This document shows, piece by piece, positions 1 through 7,463 of a DNA stretch of 52,371 nt. The notes under the pieces are model-generated. The model saw only the letters and a list, made by a program, of their open reading frames with translations, made no database searches and was not told where the DNA came from. Both the position numbers and the translations under genes were made by a program. Position 1 is the stretch's first letter. Each line of letters begins with the position of its first letter. Source of the DNA: a virus; IMG/VR virus record IMGVR_UViG_3300027749_000147, positions 1-52,371 of that record. The stretch is one strand, 5' to 3'.

Positions 1-72
1 ATAAGATTGGTCAATACCTATGGCTACTGCGCCTTTGATATTTGAGTCACCCCAAAATTTTGGATTAGGCAT
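1..72 (-). CDS. RuvC-like Holliday junction resolvase, N-terminal fragment (cut by window edge)
   Basis: Only the first 24 codons are in the window; the gene continues past the left edge. The fragment contains AVAIGIDQSY near residues 15-24. This matches the first beta strand and first catalytic aspartate of RuvC-like nucleases (consensus GIDPS). RuvC enzymes cut four-way DNA junctions made during recombination and replication. The ATG lies just inside the end of the upstream zinc-ribbon gene, in keeping with the coupled gene chain here. The call rests on a single motif, so another RNase H-fold nuclease is possible. Confidence 0.5.
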   Translation of the reverse strand, partial: MPNPKFWGDSNIKGAVAIGIDQSY

Positions 73-217
73 TTTTTTCTCCAACAGCAGTGGCAAACCC
101 TAAGTTCCATGCATTGCTACACCAACGGCACATTCCATCAATTAACTTGATTGGCTTGGTACCTTCTGGCTGATTTTTGCTAGCTGAACAAAGTTGGCAT
201 AGGTGCTCTTTAATCAT
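65..217 (-). CDS. small zinc-ribbon-like protein (50 aa)
   Basis: This is a 50-residue protein with two CxxC pairs (CQLC near residues 7-10 and CRWC near 30-33), a spacing typical of a zinc ribbon. The open frame extends further upstream, but the start at 217 is preferred because it forms an ATGA overlap with the stop of the preceding gene. Role unknown; small zinc ribbons in phage replication modules may bind nucleic acid or protein partners. It sits between a Cys-containing small protein and the RuvC-like gene. Confidence 0.6.
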   Translation of the reverse strand: MIKEHLCQLCSASKNQPEGTKPIKLIDGMCRWCSNAWNLGFATAVGEKNA

Positions 218-432
218 CCTAATCCTACTCTCCGTAATGAAATACAAGGGTATCTCTGTGGTTGTTCAATGCCATCTACAAATTCTTTACACAAGACACA
301 ATTACCGTCTACCTCAGCGTGACGGTCTAAATGACGGCTCTGTATCTCTAAATAAGTAGGCAGTTGTTCTTTGCGTTTACGCTTTTGATGTCCATATTGT
401 GCAATTAGTTCTTCTCGTGTTAATTTAGACAT
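214..432 (-). CDS. small hypothetical protein with CxxC (72 aa)
   Basis: The N-terminal half is basic (a KRKRK run near residue 17) and the C-terminal half has CVLC followed by a further Cys about 14 residues on. That could be half of a metal site, but the pattern is incomplete. The start codon overlaps the stop of the preceding microprotein gene as TAATG, so it is translationally coupled. I do not recognise a family. Its place in the nuclease/recombination cluster is the only functional hint. Confidence 0.6.
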   Translation of the reverse strand: MSKLTREELIAQYGHQKRKRKEQLPTYLEIQSRHLDRHAEVDGNCVLCKEFVDGIEQPQRYPCISLRRVGLG

Positions 433-512
433 TATTTATCTCCATAGAAAAAAGCAGTTATTAGTGCTGCAGCTATACCTATTAGTACAATGTGCATTCC
501 CAACCTAATCAT
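432..512 (-). CDS. 26-aa single-pass membrane microprotein
   Basis: The frame reads MIRLGMHIVLIGIAAALITA followed by FFYGDK. It is one hydrophobic helix of about 18 residues with a short charged end. Its stop overlaps the next start as TAATG, and its own start lies inside the end of the preceding microprotein gene. The regular overlaps argue that it is translated. Function unknown. Confidence 0.45.
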   Translation of the reverse strand: MIRLGMHIVLIGIAAALITAFFYGDK

Positions 513-579
513 GTTCTTGCTCTTTCTTTTTAGCCAAAGTTTCTTTTAACTTTTCAATATCTATACTAACATCGCACAT
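505..579 (-). CDS. 24-aa charged microprotein
   Basis: The frame encodes MCDVSIDIEKLKETLAKKKE plus QEHD, a short highly charged helix. The start forms a TAATG overlap with the stop of the larger gene upstream, and the end overlaps the start of the membrane microprotein gene. Support comes from position and coupling only. No function can be assigned. Confidence 0.4.
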   Translation of the reverse strand: MCDVSIDIEKLKETLAKKKEQEHD

Positions 580-1067
580 TATGTTGTAAACTTACTTGCT
601 CGACTAGTAAAGCTACCTGATGTACGACGAGTTAATTCACGGCTAATAAAGTTACACTGACCAGTTACATTTGTGTATAACATATCCATACCTTTACGGT
701 AGTTATGTGCCACAGCATACTCGTAATCAGCATCAATAACTTCTTCTTCTGCCATTACCAGAGCCTTGATAGCAGACACTGTCATCTTAGGTTGTGTGTG
801 CTTAGCACTGTATCGAGCCTCAATAAGGTCTAGTTTTTTCTTAGCCGCCTGTTCATCCATCTCAGCAACAGTTACCTGAGCAAGAATAAATTCTGAATAA
901 GCGATGTACTCTTGCCATAACCGCATAACACCTAGGTCATCTAGGTCTGTAATGTCGTTAGGCATTTTAGGCATTATTCCGTGGAACTCTTGCTCAACCT
1001 CAAAGCCCTGTGTATGTAACGTGCTCAAAGTAAGACCACCACTTACGCCTACATTCATCTTAATCAT
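579..1067 (-). CDS. hypothetical replication-module protein (162 aa)
   Basis: This is an acidic, mostly helical protein with a basic, Ser/Thr/Arg-rich C-terminus (RELTRRTSGSFTSRASKF). The frame is open further upstream. The start at 1067 is preferred because AGGTG lies about 8 bases before it and it overlaps the exonuclease stop by only a few bases. It lies directly after a Cas4-like exonuclease and may be an accessory recombination protein, but I recognise no domain. Confidence 0.6.
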   Translation of the reverse strand: MIKMNVGVSGGLTLSTLHTQGFEVEQEFHGIMPKMPNDITDLDDLGVMRLWQEYIAYSEFILAQVTVAEMDEQAAKKKLDLIEARYSAKHTQPKMTVSAIKALVMAEEEVIDADYEYAVAHNYRKGMDMLYTNVTGQCNFISRELTRRTSGSFTSRASKFTT

Positions 1068-1935
1068 TGTACACCTCGCATTTATAGCATGAACTTCCAG
1101 GGTTAATGTTACACCTTGGTGGCTCTTGTTTGTCAATAGCAATCATAATGTTCTTTGCATCATCAAACAAATTGGAAATGCCAAAGTCACTCTTAGGAAC
1201 CACAAACTCTTTAACTAACTGGTCTACTTTAGACTCGTAGATAAAGATAGCTTCTTTAGGGTGGTTAACTGGGTCCATAATTTCAAGAAGTTTCATGTAC
1301 ACCTGAGCTTGAGCAATATGTACCGTGAATGGTTGACGTAATGCAGCCCAAGCTTTTTTGAAATCATTGCCGTGCTCGCGTAGGTAGTACGGGTCTTCCC
1401 AACGTATGGTTCCTTCTCCTACAGACTTAATCTCAAGGAGTAAGTCATCGCCAAAACCTTTTAGCCAACCATCTGCATGACCAGAAATACCATGTTCTTT
1501 GCTAAATACAGGTACTTCTTTGTAAGAGAAACCTAACGAACTACCGCAAGATGTACACGGAACTTCTGGGCTTGTATCCCAGAAGGAAGACCTGCAATCA
1601 TTACAAGACCACTTACCGTGTAGTTTTCCCATATCGCCAAACCAGTTTTGCCAACGGGCATGAATACGATGACCCTCTTCAAAGGTAAGTAACTGTTTAA
1701 TGGAAGCTTTGTACTTTGATGGCGCAGGTACGGCACCTTGCAGGGTGTAGTACTCTGCTTTGTGGCACCAATCAGGCTTGACCATAGCAGACGGATGAAT
1801 CACGTTAGTAGCACGTGACGTATCTGCTGGTCTAGATAATAAGTAACGTTCTACTGTACCTACTACGCGAGTCTCTATCTTACCTGCGTCTACCAATTTC
1901 TTAAGGTTTCCCGTAGGTTTTGTAGCCTTTGCCAT
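1060..1935 (-). CDS. Cas4/RecB-like PD-(D/E)XK exonuclease
   Basis: This is a predicted single-strand or recombination exonuclease. The PD-(D/E)XK core is visible as GHRIH (residues 88-92), GHADG with Asp155, LEIKS with Glu168 and Lys170, and a following QAQVYM helix. One Cys at 57 plus three C-terminal Cys (275, 283, 286) give the one-plus-three pattern of Cas4/AddB-type iron-sulfur nucleases. Four extra Cys (111, 114, 127, 130) form a zinc ribbon inserted between the His and Asp motifs. It sits in a cluster with RecA-like, Hjc-like and RuvC-like genes, which fits a role in DNA end processing. There is no cas1 or CRISPR array in the window. Confidence 0.82.
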   Translation of the reverse strand: MAKATKPTGNLKKLVDAGKIETRVVGTVERYLLSRPADTSRATNVIHPSAMVKPDWCHKAEYYTLQGAVPAPSKYKASIKQLLTFEEGHRIHARWQNWFGDMGKLHGKWSCNDCRSSFWDTSPEVPCTSCGSSLGFSYKEVPVFSKEHGISGHADGWLKGFGDDLLLEIKSVGEGTIRWEDPYYLREHGNDFKKAWAALRQPFTVHIAQAQVYMKLLEIMDPVNHPKEAIFIYESKVDQLVKEFVVPKSDFGISNLFDDAKNIMIAIDKQEPPRCNINPGSSCYKCEVYND

Positions 1936-2224
1936 TTTGATGTCCCCTGTTCCATTTCTTTATATAGTTTTTATCTTGGTTTTCGCAGCCTTTGCAGCGT
2001 GTTTCTTTAGTTTTACCCAACGGTTTTTGGCACACTTGGCAATACTGATACTTAGATGTGCTGTAAGGAGAAGGTTTAATAACAAAACCTCCACCTGTTT
2101 CCTCAACAGTAACGCCAGGCTTTACTGTAACAGATACTCTAGGTGGTTCACACTTGTGAGTCTCACTTCTCCACCAAACTTTACAGTCTGGACACTTAAA
2201 CGGTGTGTATTCTTTGTCACTCAT
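1901..2224 (-). CDS. double zinc-finger protein (107 aa)
   Basis: The N-terminus has CPDCKVWW and a following HKC, and the C-terminal half has CQVC and CKGC. Together they suggest two treble-clef or ribbon zinc sites joined by a Val/Thr/Gly-rich linker. It ends with a basic tail (KKWNRGHQNGKGYKTYGKP). It overlaps the exonuclease gene by 35 bases, which is more than usual for this genome. Probably a nucleic-acid-binding accessory protein; precise role unknown. Confidence 0.65.
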   Translation of the reverse strand: MSDKEYTPFKCPDCKVWWRSETHKCEPPRVSVTVKPGVTVEETGGGFVIKPSPYSTSKYQYCQVCQKPLGKTKETRCKGCENQDKNYIKKWNRGHQNGKGYKTYGKP

Positions 2225-2233
2225 TAGTTCTCC

Positions 2234-2551
2234 TTATTGATTTTCTGTGACCCATTGTTGTAACGTCTTACCGTTACGTTCTGCTTTTCTTTTTAGAGCG
2301 TTTCTTTCTCTGTGAGATAGCCCACCCCAAATACCATACACTTCATGTATGCTCTCTGCGTATAGCAGGCATTCAATTCGTACTGGGCATTCAGGTTTTC
2401 CATCTCGTCCAAGGCATACACCTTTTGATACTTCTGCAATAGGTTTATACTTATCTTTGTCTCTGGGAGGATACCATAGTTCTGTATCCATACCCATACA
2501 CTTAGCGTCTGCGCGCCAATTCTCTATGTCTAATGGGTCGCGCACCTGCAC
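2234..2551 (-). CDS. whiB: WhiB-family transcriptional regulator
   Basis: WhiB proteins are actinobacterial iron-sulfur regulators that bind sigma factor and control host or phage promoters. This 105-residue protein has WRADAKC at its start, four Cys (18, 46, 55, 61), the diagnostic GIWGG turn at 73-77, and a basic DNA-contacting tail (RERNALKRKAERNGK). The gap between the second and third Cys is eight residues (CLGRDGKPEC) instead of the common two. The gene overlaps the Hjc-like gene by 22 bases. Its presence is the strongest sign that the host is an actinobacterium. Confidence 0.92.
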   Translation of the reverse strand: MQVRDPLDIENWRADAKCMGMDTELWYPPRDKDKYKPIAEVSKGVCLGRDGKPECPVRIECLLYAESIHEVYGIWGGLSHRERNALKRKAERNGKTLQQWVTENQ

Positions 2552-2862
2552 TCCTGAATCTTTTGACGCATCTCTAGGAAGTCGTTCTCATCTAGCATTA
2601 TATAGTTTTCGTTGTTTAGATGGAAACCTAAAACAGGCATACGACCATCAAGTATTGCTTCTTTGACAATCTTCTCAAGCACATCAGACTTAACTGTTAC
2701 TTGTTTCTTACCTGTCCATTTGTGCTCTATCAACAAATCACTAGACCTAACGTCACCTTTACGGCTCCAGAACGCTCCAGATGCAGCAACGGTTCCACCA
2801 CCAACTGCTTTAGCTAGCCTGTTCTCGTGCTTCTTGGACTGTTTCTGACCCTCAGACTTCAT
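2530..2862 (-). CDS. Hjc-like PD-(D/E)XK nuclease / resolvase
   Basis: This is a 110-residue nuclease resembling archaeal-type Holliday junction resolvases (Hjc/endonuclease fold). Visible elements are Glu13 in KHENRLAK, a Gly-rich GGG and ASGAFWSRKGDVR segment, Asp37/Asp42, and IEHKW with Glu46 and Lys48, the E-x-K pair. The start at 2862 is chosen for its AGGAG site 4 bases upstream and an 11-base overlap with the recombinase gene; the frame is open 13 codons further. It follows the RecA-like gene, which fits processing of recombination intermediates. Confidence 0.65.
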   Translation of the reverse strand: MKSEGQKQSKKHENRLAKAVGGGTVAASGAFWSRKGDVRSSDLLIEHKWTGKKQVTVKSDVLEKIVKEAILDGRMPVLGFHLNNENYIMLDENDFLEMRQKIQECRCATH

Positions 2863-3904
2863 TAGTCTCCTGAACGTACTTAGAGGCTGCACGAACAGCA
2901 TCTCGTACGTCTTTGTCTAATGCTTCTTTAAGGTCAAGGTCTTCACGGATAGCATTAACTACCGCCTCAGCACCCTGCCACTTCTGGTCCTTGTAACTAT
3001 AGTAAGCACCTGCTCTGGTAATTATTTTATTAATAATACCTAGGGCAACAATCTCTTTAGCAAAATCATACTCACCAGCAAAACAATTTCCATTATCAAA
3101 GTAGAAATCTAGGTATGCTACTTGTGAAGGTGGGGCTGACTTGTTCTTCAACGTACGAATTTTAATCGTCTGCCCTACACGCTTCTTTTCCTGACCAGTT
3201 CCTACCTCTAACCAATCATCTCTTTTAACTTCAATTCTAGTAAAGAATGCATAGTTTTTAGCCTCCCCTCCTGGAGTAGTTCGTGGGTCACCGTACATGA
3301 CACCAATCTTCATACGGTATTGGTTAATTACAATTCCTATGAAAGGACGCTCAAATTCTGTAAGAGACCGCTTGGATGCTTTGCCAACTTTGCGAAAGAA
3401 CTTGCCTGTAAGAAGAGCACCACGACCAACAGTAGCTTCATCCATGTTCTTTTCATCTTCAGCCATAGGTACTAGCGCTGGTAATGAATCTATGACAACA
3501 CAATCAACTTCTTTAGTACCTACCAATTCAATTACTGCTTCGTATGCTTCTTCCATAATATTGGTAGAAATTACATAAATGCGAGATAGGTCTACACCAC
3601 ACATCTCTGCGTATGAAGGAACCCATTGTTCTGCAGCAACCCACACTGTAGTAAAATTAGGGTCGCGCTGTTGGTTTGCTGCTACGGTTTTAAGGGCTAC
3701 TGCTGTCTTTCCGTTTGAAGCTTCACCTACAATTTCATGCCATTGGTTGGTAGGAAACCCGCCACCAAGAACTACGTCTAATGCAAGAGACCCAGTAGTC
3801 ATACGACCAACTGTGTCATCTCTGATGTCTTCTCCTAGAATAATGGTGTCTACACCAAACTTCTTATTGAGTTTTGCAATTGCCTTCAGTAGTTCGCTAT
3901 TCAT
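2852..3904 (-). CDS. RecA/UvsX-like recombinase
   Basis: This ATPase forms a filament on single-stranded DNA and drives strand exchange. The Walker A motif is GEASNGKT (residues 60-67), Walker B is CVVIDSLPAL, and the L1/L2-side region FIGIVINQYRMKIG followed by TTPGGEAKNYAF is typical of RecA. At 350 residues it matches the family. Its start overlaps the previous stop as TAATG. It is followed by an Hjc-like nuclease and a Cas4-like exonuclease, forming a phage recombination cassette. Confidence 0.92.
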   Translation of the reverse strand: MNSELLKAIAKLNKKFGVDTIILGEDIRDDTVGRMTTGSLALDVVLGGGFPTNQWHEIVGEASNGKTAVALKTVAANQQRDPNFTTVWVAAEQWVPSYAEMCGVDLSRIYVISTNIMEEAYEAVIELVGTKEVDCVVIDSLPALVPMAEDEKNMDEATVGRGALLTGKFFRKVGKASKRSLTEFERPFIGIVINQYRMKIGVMYGDPRTTPGGEAKNYAFFTRIEVKRDDWLEVGTGQEKKRVGQTIKIRTLKNKSAPPSQVAYLDFYFDNGNCFAGEYDFAKEIVALGIINKIITRAGAYYSYKDQKWQGAEAVVNAIREDLDLKEALDKDVRDAVRAASKYVQETNEV

Positions 3905-4278
3905 TACTCAATCCTTCCAATGATTCCCTGTGGGTTAAAATTATTTGCAGTACTAATCTGACGTGCTGCCTGAGTAGGTCCAGAGCCTTGACCACCAGAG
4001 ATTCCCTTGCCCATACCGCTACCAGACTGTACAACTGGGTATCCGCAATCGTAGCATCGAGCCTTTGCAGAAGGGTCTGTAGAGCCGTAGTTTCCACTAC
4101 CACACCCAGGGCATCTAGACGCGTTTACAGCGCTCTGAGGCATTCTGGGAGCTTCCTGTGGTACCTGTGGGGGTGGGTTATACGGTGTAGGTACAGGAGA
4201 TACAGGCATTGGGGATGGTCGTGACGGCGCTGGGGCTGGTGTACCCATCTTGCTTGCCCACCAATTATTAGAACTCAT
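3904..4278 (-). CDS. proline-rich zinc-ribbon protein (124 aa)
   Basis: The first half is Pro/Ala-rich and disordered (repeated PxPxP-like runs). It is followed by CPGCGSGNYG and CYDCG, a clear zinc ribbon, then a Gly/Ser-rich tail. The start at 4278 is preferred over an open upstream extension because it gives a short overlap with the preceding stop at 4268. Located directly before the recombinase gene, it may be a recombination or ssDNA accessory factor. No specific function is recognised. Confidence 0.65.
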   Translation of the reverse strand: MSSNNWWASKMGTPAPAPSRPSPMPVSPVPTPYNPPPQVPQEAPRMPQSAVNASRCPGCGSGNYGSTDPSAKARCYDCGYPVVQSGSGMGKGISGGQGSGPTQAARQISTANNFNPQGIIGRIE

Positions 4279-4738
4279 CTTCAGCCTCCGATGTAAAACT
4301 TCCTGGATTAACAACAATACCCAGTGCTAAAGCAGAAGAGAAACTGCCGACCAGGGCTCCAAGAGTTATGGTTGTGTATATTTCTAATAAGTCTTCATGG
4401 GACTTCTCTAAAGATTCTTCATCTACAAGACCCTTTTTAAGAAGAACATCATTCATTGTCTTTACCAAAATCATAGCGTTAATGTCTGACATAACATTTA
4501 AGAATGATAGATAAGGAATTACCTGTTCAAGTCTGTCTGCAGACTCACTAAGCTCCATGTCTTCACCCTCTTGACTAATAGGGTTTAAACCAAATGCTTC
4601 TGCAAACTCATTAGTGTTGCTTACACCTGTATCATAACAGAACCATCGGAATAATGTACTAAGCGGTAATACTTCTGTATCAACCACAAATTTATCTGAT
4701 TCGTTAGGTTCTTTTTTATCCCAGAACTTCCAACTCAC
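4268..4738 (-). CDS. hypothetical protein downstream of DNA polymerase (156 aa)
   Basis: This is an acidic helical protein. It uses a GTG start that overlaps the polymerase stop as GTGA, so it is likely co-translated with the polymerase. The N-terminus is charged (WKFWDKKEPNESDKF). The C-terminal third holds a Gly/Ala/Leu-rich stretch (TLGALVGSFSSALALGIVV) that could be a buried helix or a weak membrane segment. I do not recognise the family. Confidence 0.65.
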   Translation of the reverse strand: MSWKFWDKKEPNESDKFVVDTEVLPLSTLFRWFCYDTGVSNTNEFAEAFGLNPISQEGEDMELSESADRLEQVIPYLSFLNVMSDINAMILVKTMNDVLLKKGLVDEESLEKSHEDLLEIYTTITLGALVGSFSSALALGIVVNPGSFTSEAEDEF

Positions 4739-6714
4739 TTGGCTTCACCCCATCTTTGTACTACTGTAATGTCTGCTACTAACGGTATGTTCAACAAGTT
4801 AATGCCCTCCATAGCCTCTCTAATTACGTCCACTGTTTCATCTACCTTATCATCTGGAGTCAAAGTTACCAATTCGTCATGCACTGTAAGGATTAATTTA
4901 GCACCATCTGGCAAGTTCTTATGTGCACGAACCATAGCAAGCTTAATAATATCCGCGGCTGAACCTTGGATACGAGTATTAAATGCTTGACGTTCTGCCT
5001 GTGCTCTTGTGAACTGGTCCTTTGATGTAATCTCTGGAAGATACCTGCGACGACCTAGAAGCGTAGCCACATAATGTGGTGTCTTTTTCTTGGTTGCGCC
5101 CAATACCTTTGCTCGGTAGGAATTAACTGCCGAAAACTTTTCAGAAAAATTATCTAGCAATTGACGAGCCTCAGTCACACTACAACCTATATCTGCAGCA
5201 ATCTTATTAGGACCAACACCGTATGCCATAGCAAGAACCAATGTCTTACCAGCGCGCCTGTCTACTCCCATAGTCTCACCTACTGTTGTATAGATATCTC
5301 TACCGTTAAGGTAGTTATCCATCATAATTGGGTCCGCTGACATAGACGCAATAATACGAGGTTCAATCTGCGAGTAATCAGCAACTACTAGTTTGTATCC
5401 TTCTGGGGCTGCAAAAAGGTTTCTAATGGCTTTTCCGTGCGAAGTATGTGGGGCTGGTACATTTTGAAGGTTAGGGTTGCGACTACTAAAGCGACCAGTC
5501 TCCGCGCCATGCTGAACAAAATCACAGTGGATACGCCCGTTAATAAGTAGGCTTTCTTTCTGCTCACGTTTCTCTTTACCTCCTGTTGTACGAACTACTT
5601 CTCCACCTTTGTAAGGGACTACATAAGTGGTGCTTAACTTGTTAAGGTCTGCATAAGTTAACAAAGCATCCACTAGCGGGTCTACTTTACGGTAATGCTC
5701 TAGCGCATCAGCGGCTACAGAATAGTCTTCGTATGTAACTTCTTTACCCTCGTCAGACTTCTTCTGACCAGCGGTAGTTAATAGTTTAGGTTTAAGTCCA
5801 CGACCACCCTCGGACTTTGGTCCGTAAAGAATAAACTGCTTTTCTTTATTAGAATTAATATTAAAAGGCTTTTGTGCAATCCTAAAGATATCAGCACGAG
5901 CTGTTTCAATGTCCAACCGTAGCTGTGCATCCAATTTATCTAGCTCTTCTACGTCAATAGGTGAGCCAGTTAGTTTGACGTCACATAAAACCTCTAAAAC
6001 ATTCATCTCTAGGTCCATGATTACACTTAGATTATCGCTCTCAATACGTGGCGCTAGGTTCTTCCAAAGCAAGAACGTGTACTTAGCGTCAAGGAATGCA
6101 TACTTAGCAACCTCATCGAACGAGTACTTCTCTACTTCTTTACCTACACCCTTGACCATGTGGTAACCAAACTCGCGCTCTAGACAAGCATCAAGACCAC
6201 ATTTGTTCTTGTTTTTATTGTCAATAATGAATGAGCCAATCATCGTATCAAAGTATGGAGCCGATGGAATCTCACCATCAAAGTACTTAGCTACAGATGT
6301 TAAATCAAATACTAAGTTATGACCTACAGTTAATATGTCATTATTAAACATCAATGGACGTAACGCTTTAAACACCTCACCTGGATATAACTGTAAGGGT
6401 GGGGAGCTAAAAATCTTGTCTGCTTTTTTCTTATCTTTTGAGTAGTCACTAGCACGTGGAGTAAGACCTGCAGCAACACGCTTTTCACCAGCATCAGTAA
6501 GTGGAAAAATATCTTCAAGGAAATCACCGTTTGGGTGACCCATTGGTATTATGTCACAACGACCATGCGTAGCAAATGTAATCCACAATACTTCGTTTAC
6601 TGGGGTAAGACCGCGGTTATCGCCTACGGTTTCTACGTCAAAAGCAAAAGCATCTTGGGTTAAGTAGTAGTTGACCATATCATTTAATTGGTCAAGTGTA
6701 GTAATAATGTTCAT
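4735..6714 (-). CDS. polA: family A DNA polymerase with 3'-5' exonuclease
   Basis: This is the replicative polymerase of the phage. The N-terminal proofreading domain has DVE (Asp26, Glu28), GHNLVFD and YAFLDAKYTF. The polymerase domain has motif A ADYSQIEPR (Asp446), the O-helix RRAGKTLVLAMAYG (486-499) and motif C VHDE (Asp613, Glu614). The O-helix residue equal to E. coli Phe762 is Leu494, and the usual Leu of motif A (DYSQIEL) is Pro. There is no 5'-3' exonuclease domain, and the 659-residue length fits phage enzymes. A 12-bp stem-loop lies just upstream of the start. Confidence 0.96.
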   Translation of the reverse strand: MNIITTLDQLNDMVNYYLTQDAFAFDVETVGDNRGLTPVNEVLWITFATHGRCDIIPMGHPNGDFLEDIFPLTDAGEKRVAAGLTPRASDYSKDKKKADKIFSSPPLQLYPGEVFKALRPLMFNNDILTVGHNLVFDLTSVAKYFDGEIPSAPYFDTMIGSFIIDNKNKNKCGLDACLEREFGYHMVKGVGKEVEKYSFDEVAKYAFLDAKYTFLLWKNLAPRIESDNLSVIMDLEMNVLEVLCDVKLTGSPIDVEELDKLDAQLRLDIETARADIFRIAQKPFNINSNKEKQFILYGPKSEGGRGLKPKLLTTAGQKKSDEGKEVTYEDYSVAADALEHYRKVDPLVDALLTYADLNKLSTTYVVPYKGGEVVRTTGGKEKREQKESLLINGRIHCDFVQHGAETGRFSSRNPNLQNVPAPHTSHGKAIRNLFAAPEGYKLVVADYSQIEPRIIASMSADPIMMDNYLNGRDIYTTVGETMGVDRRAGKTLVLAMAYGVGPNKIAADIGCSVTEARQLLDNFSEKFSAVNSYRAKVLGATKKKTPHYVATLLGRRRYLPEITSKDQFTRAQAERQAFNTRIQGSAADIIKLAMVRAHKNLPDGAKLILTVHDELVTLTPDDKVDETVDVIREAMEGINLLNIPLVADITVVQRWGEAK

Positions 6715-6728
6715 GTAAATCCCCTAAA

Positions 6729-6765
6729 GCCCACCTAGCAAGAAGGGGAAACCTGCTAGGTGGGC
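6729..6765 (-). promoter_or_regulatory. perfect 12-bp stem-loop before polA
   Basis: The arms at 6729-6740 and 6754-6765 are perfect inverted repeats (GCCCACCTAGCA) with a 13-base loop. It sits between the ssDNA-binding-like gene and the polymerase gene. On the minus strand it is followed by CTTTAGGGG, so the U tract is short. It may be a weak terminator/attenuator, an RNA stability element, or a protein-binding hairpin that sets the polymerase level. Confidence 0.65.
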
Positions 6766-6778
6766 AGTCTGTGTGGTA

Positions 6779-7441
6779 TTAGAGAAGGCTGTTGGCAATC
6801 TCTACAAGTTCAGCATAGGAATTTTCCTTGATAACTGAACGTGTGTATGATTCAAACTCGCCAATAGCAGCTTCTGCATCAGCTGCATTGATGCTCCAGT
6901 CTTCATCAAGGTCACGTGCCTTGATTGCATTCAGGTGGTAGACAGTTGTCTGACGTTCGCCTGACTTACTTAGAGCCCAGAAGTTCTTATTTAAGGGTCC
7001 CTGTGGGGAGAAGTGCGCCTGATGTAGTTGCTTAAAGAGACGTGGTGTCGCAGTAAGAATCTGACGTTGAGCAGGGCTTACGCTGAAATTGATAATCGTG
7101 AAACCACGCTTCTCTTCAGCACGATGATTCAACACGGTGCAAAGTGGGCAATTGTCACCCAAGCATACGTATGACTTCTTACCTGGCTTACCATTTAGGA
7201 AGTGTTGCTTGTAGGTAGCAAAAGGACCGTCAGGGTCAATGAACTTGACTACCTGAATCTCTTCACTGTGCTTGAAATCTACAGGGTAGTTACCTGTAGG
7301 TGTGGTTAGTGCTTCTGCAGCATCCCAACCTGAGCCGACAGCAGTGCTTGCGCTCTGCTCTGGACGTGCATTTACATCGAAGTCATCTTCAAAAGCAACT
7401 TCAATGTCTGGGGTCTTGAATTCGGGGCGGTTAATTGCCAT
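6779..7441 (-). CDS. putative single-stranded DNA-binding protein
   Basis: This is a 220-residue protein directly upstream of the polymerase. The middle has ATYKQHFLNGKPG and VCLGDNCPLC followed by a His-containing stretch, a Cys cluster that could bind zinc as in gp32-type proteins. The next strands (GFTIINFSV) fit an OB fold. The N-terminus is acidic and the end is helical. The assignment as the replisome's ssDNA-binding protein comes from domain feel and position, not a diagnostic motif; another zinc-containing replication protein is possible. Confidence 0.5.
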   Translation of the reverse strand: MAINRPEFKTPDIEVAFEDDFDVNARPEQSASTAVGSGWDAAEALTTPTGNYPVDFKHSEEIQVVKFIDPDGPFATYKQHFLNGKPGKKSYVCLGDNCPLCTVLNHRAEEKRGFTIINFSVSPAQRQILTATPRLFKQLHQAHFSPQGPLNKNFWALSKSGERQTTVYHLNAIKARDLDEDWSINAADAEAAIGEFESYTRSVIKENSYAELVEIANSLL

Positions 7442-7463
7442 AGTTTCTATTTCCTTATTTTCA

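Noticed and set aside
1060-1935. Possible CRISPR adaptation gene (cas4)
   Set aside because: No cas1, cas2 or repeat-spacer array is present; the neighbours are phage recombination genes.
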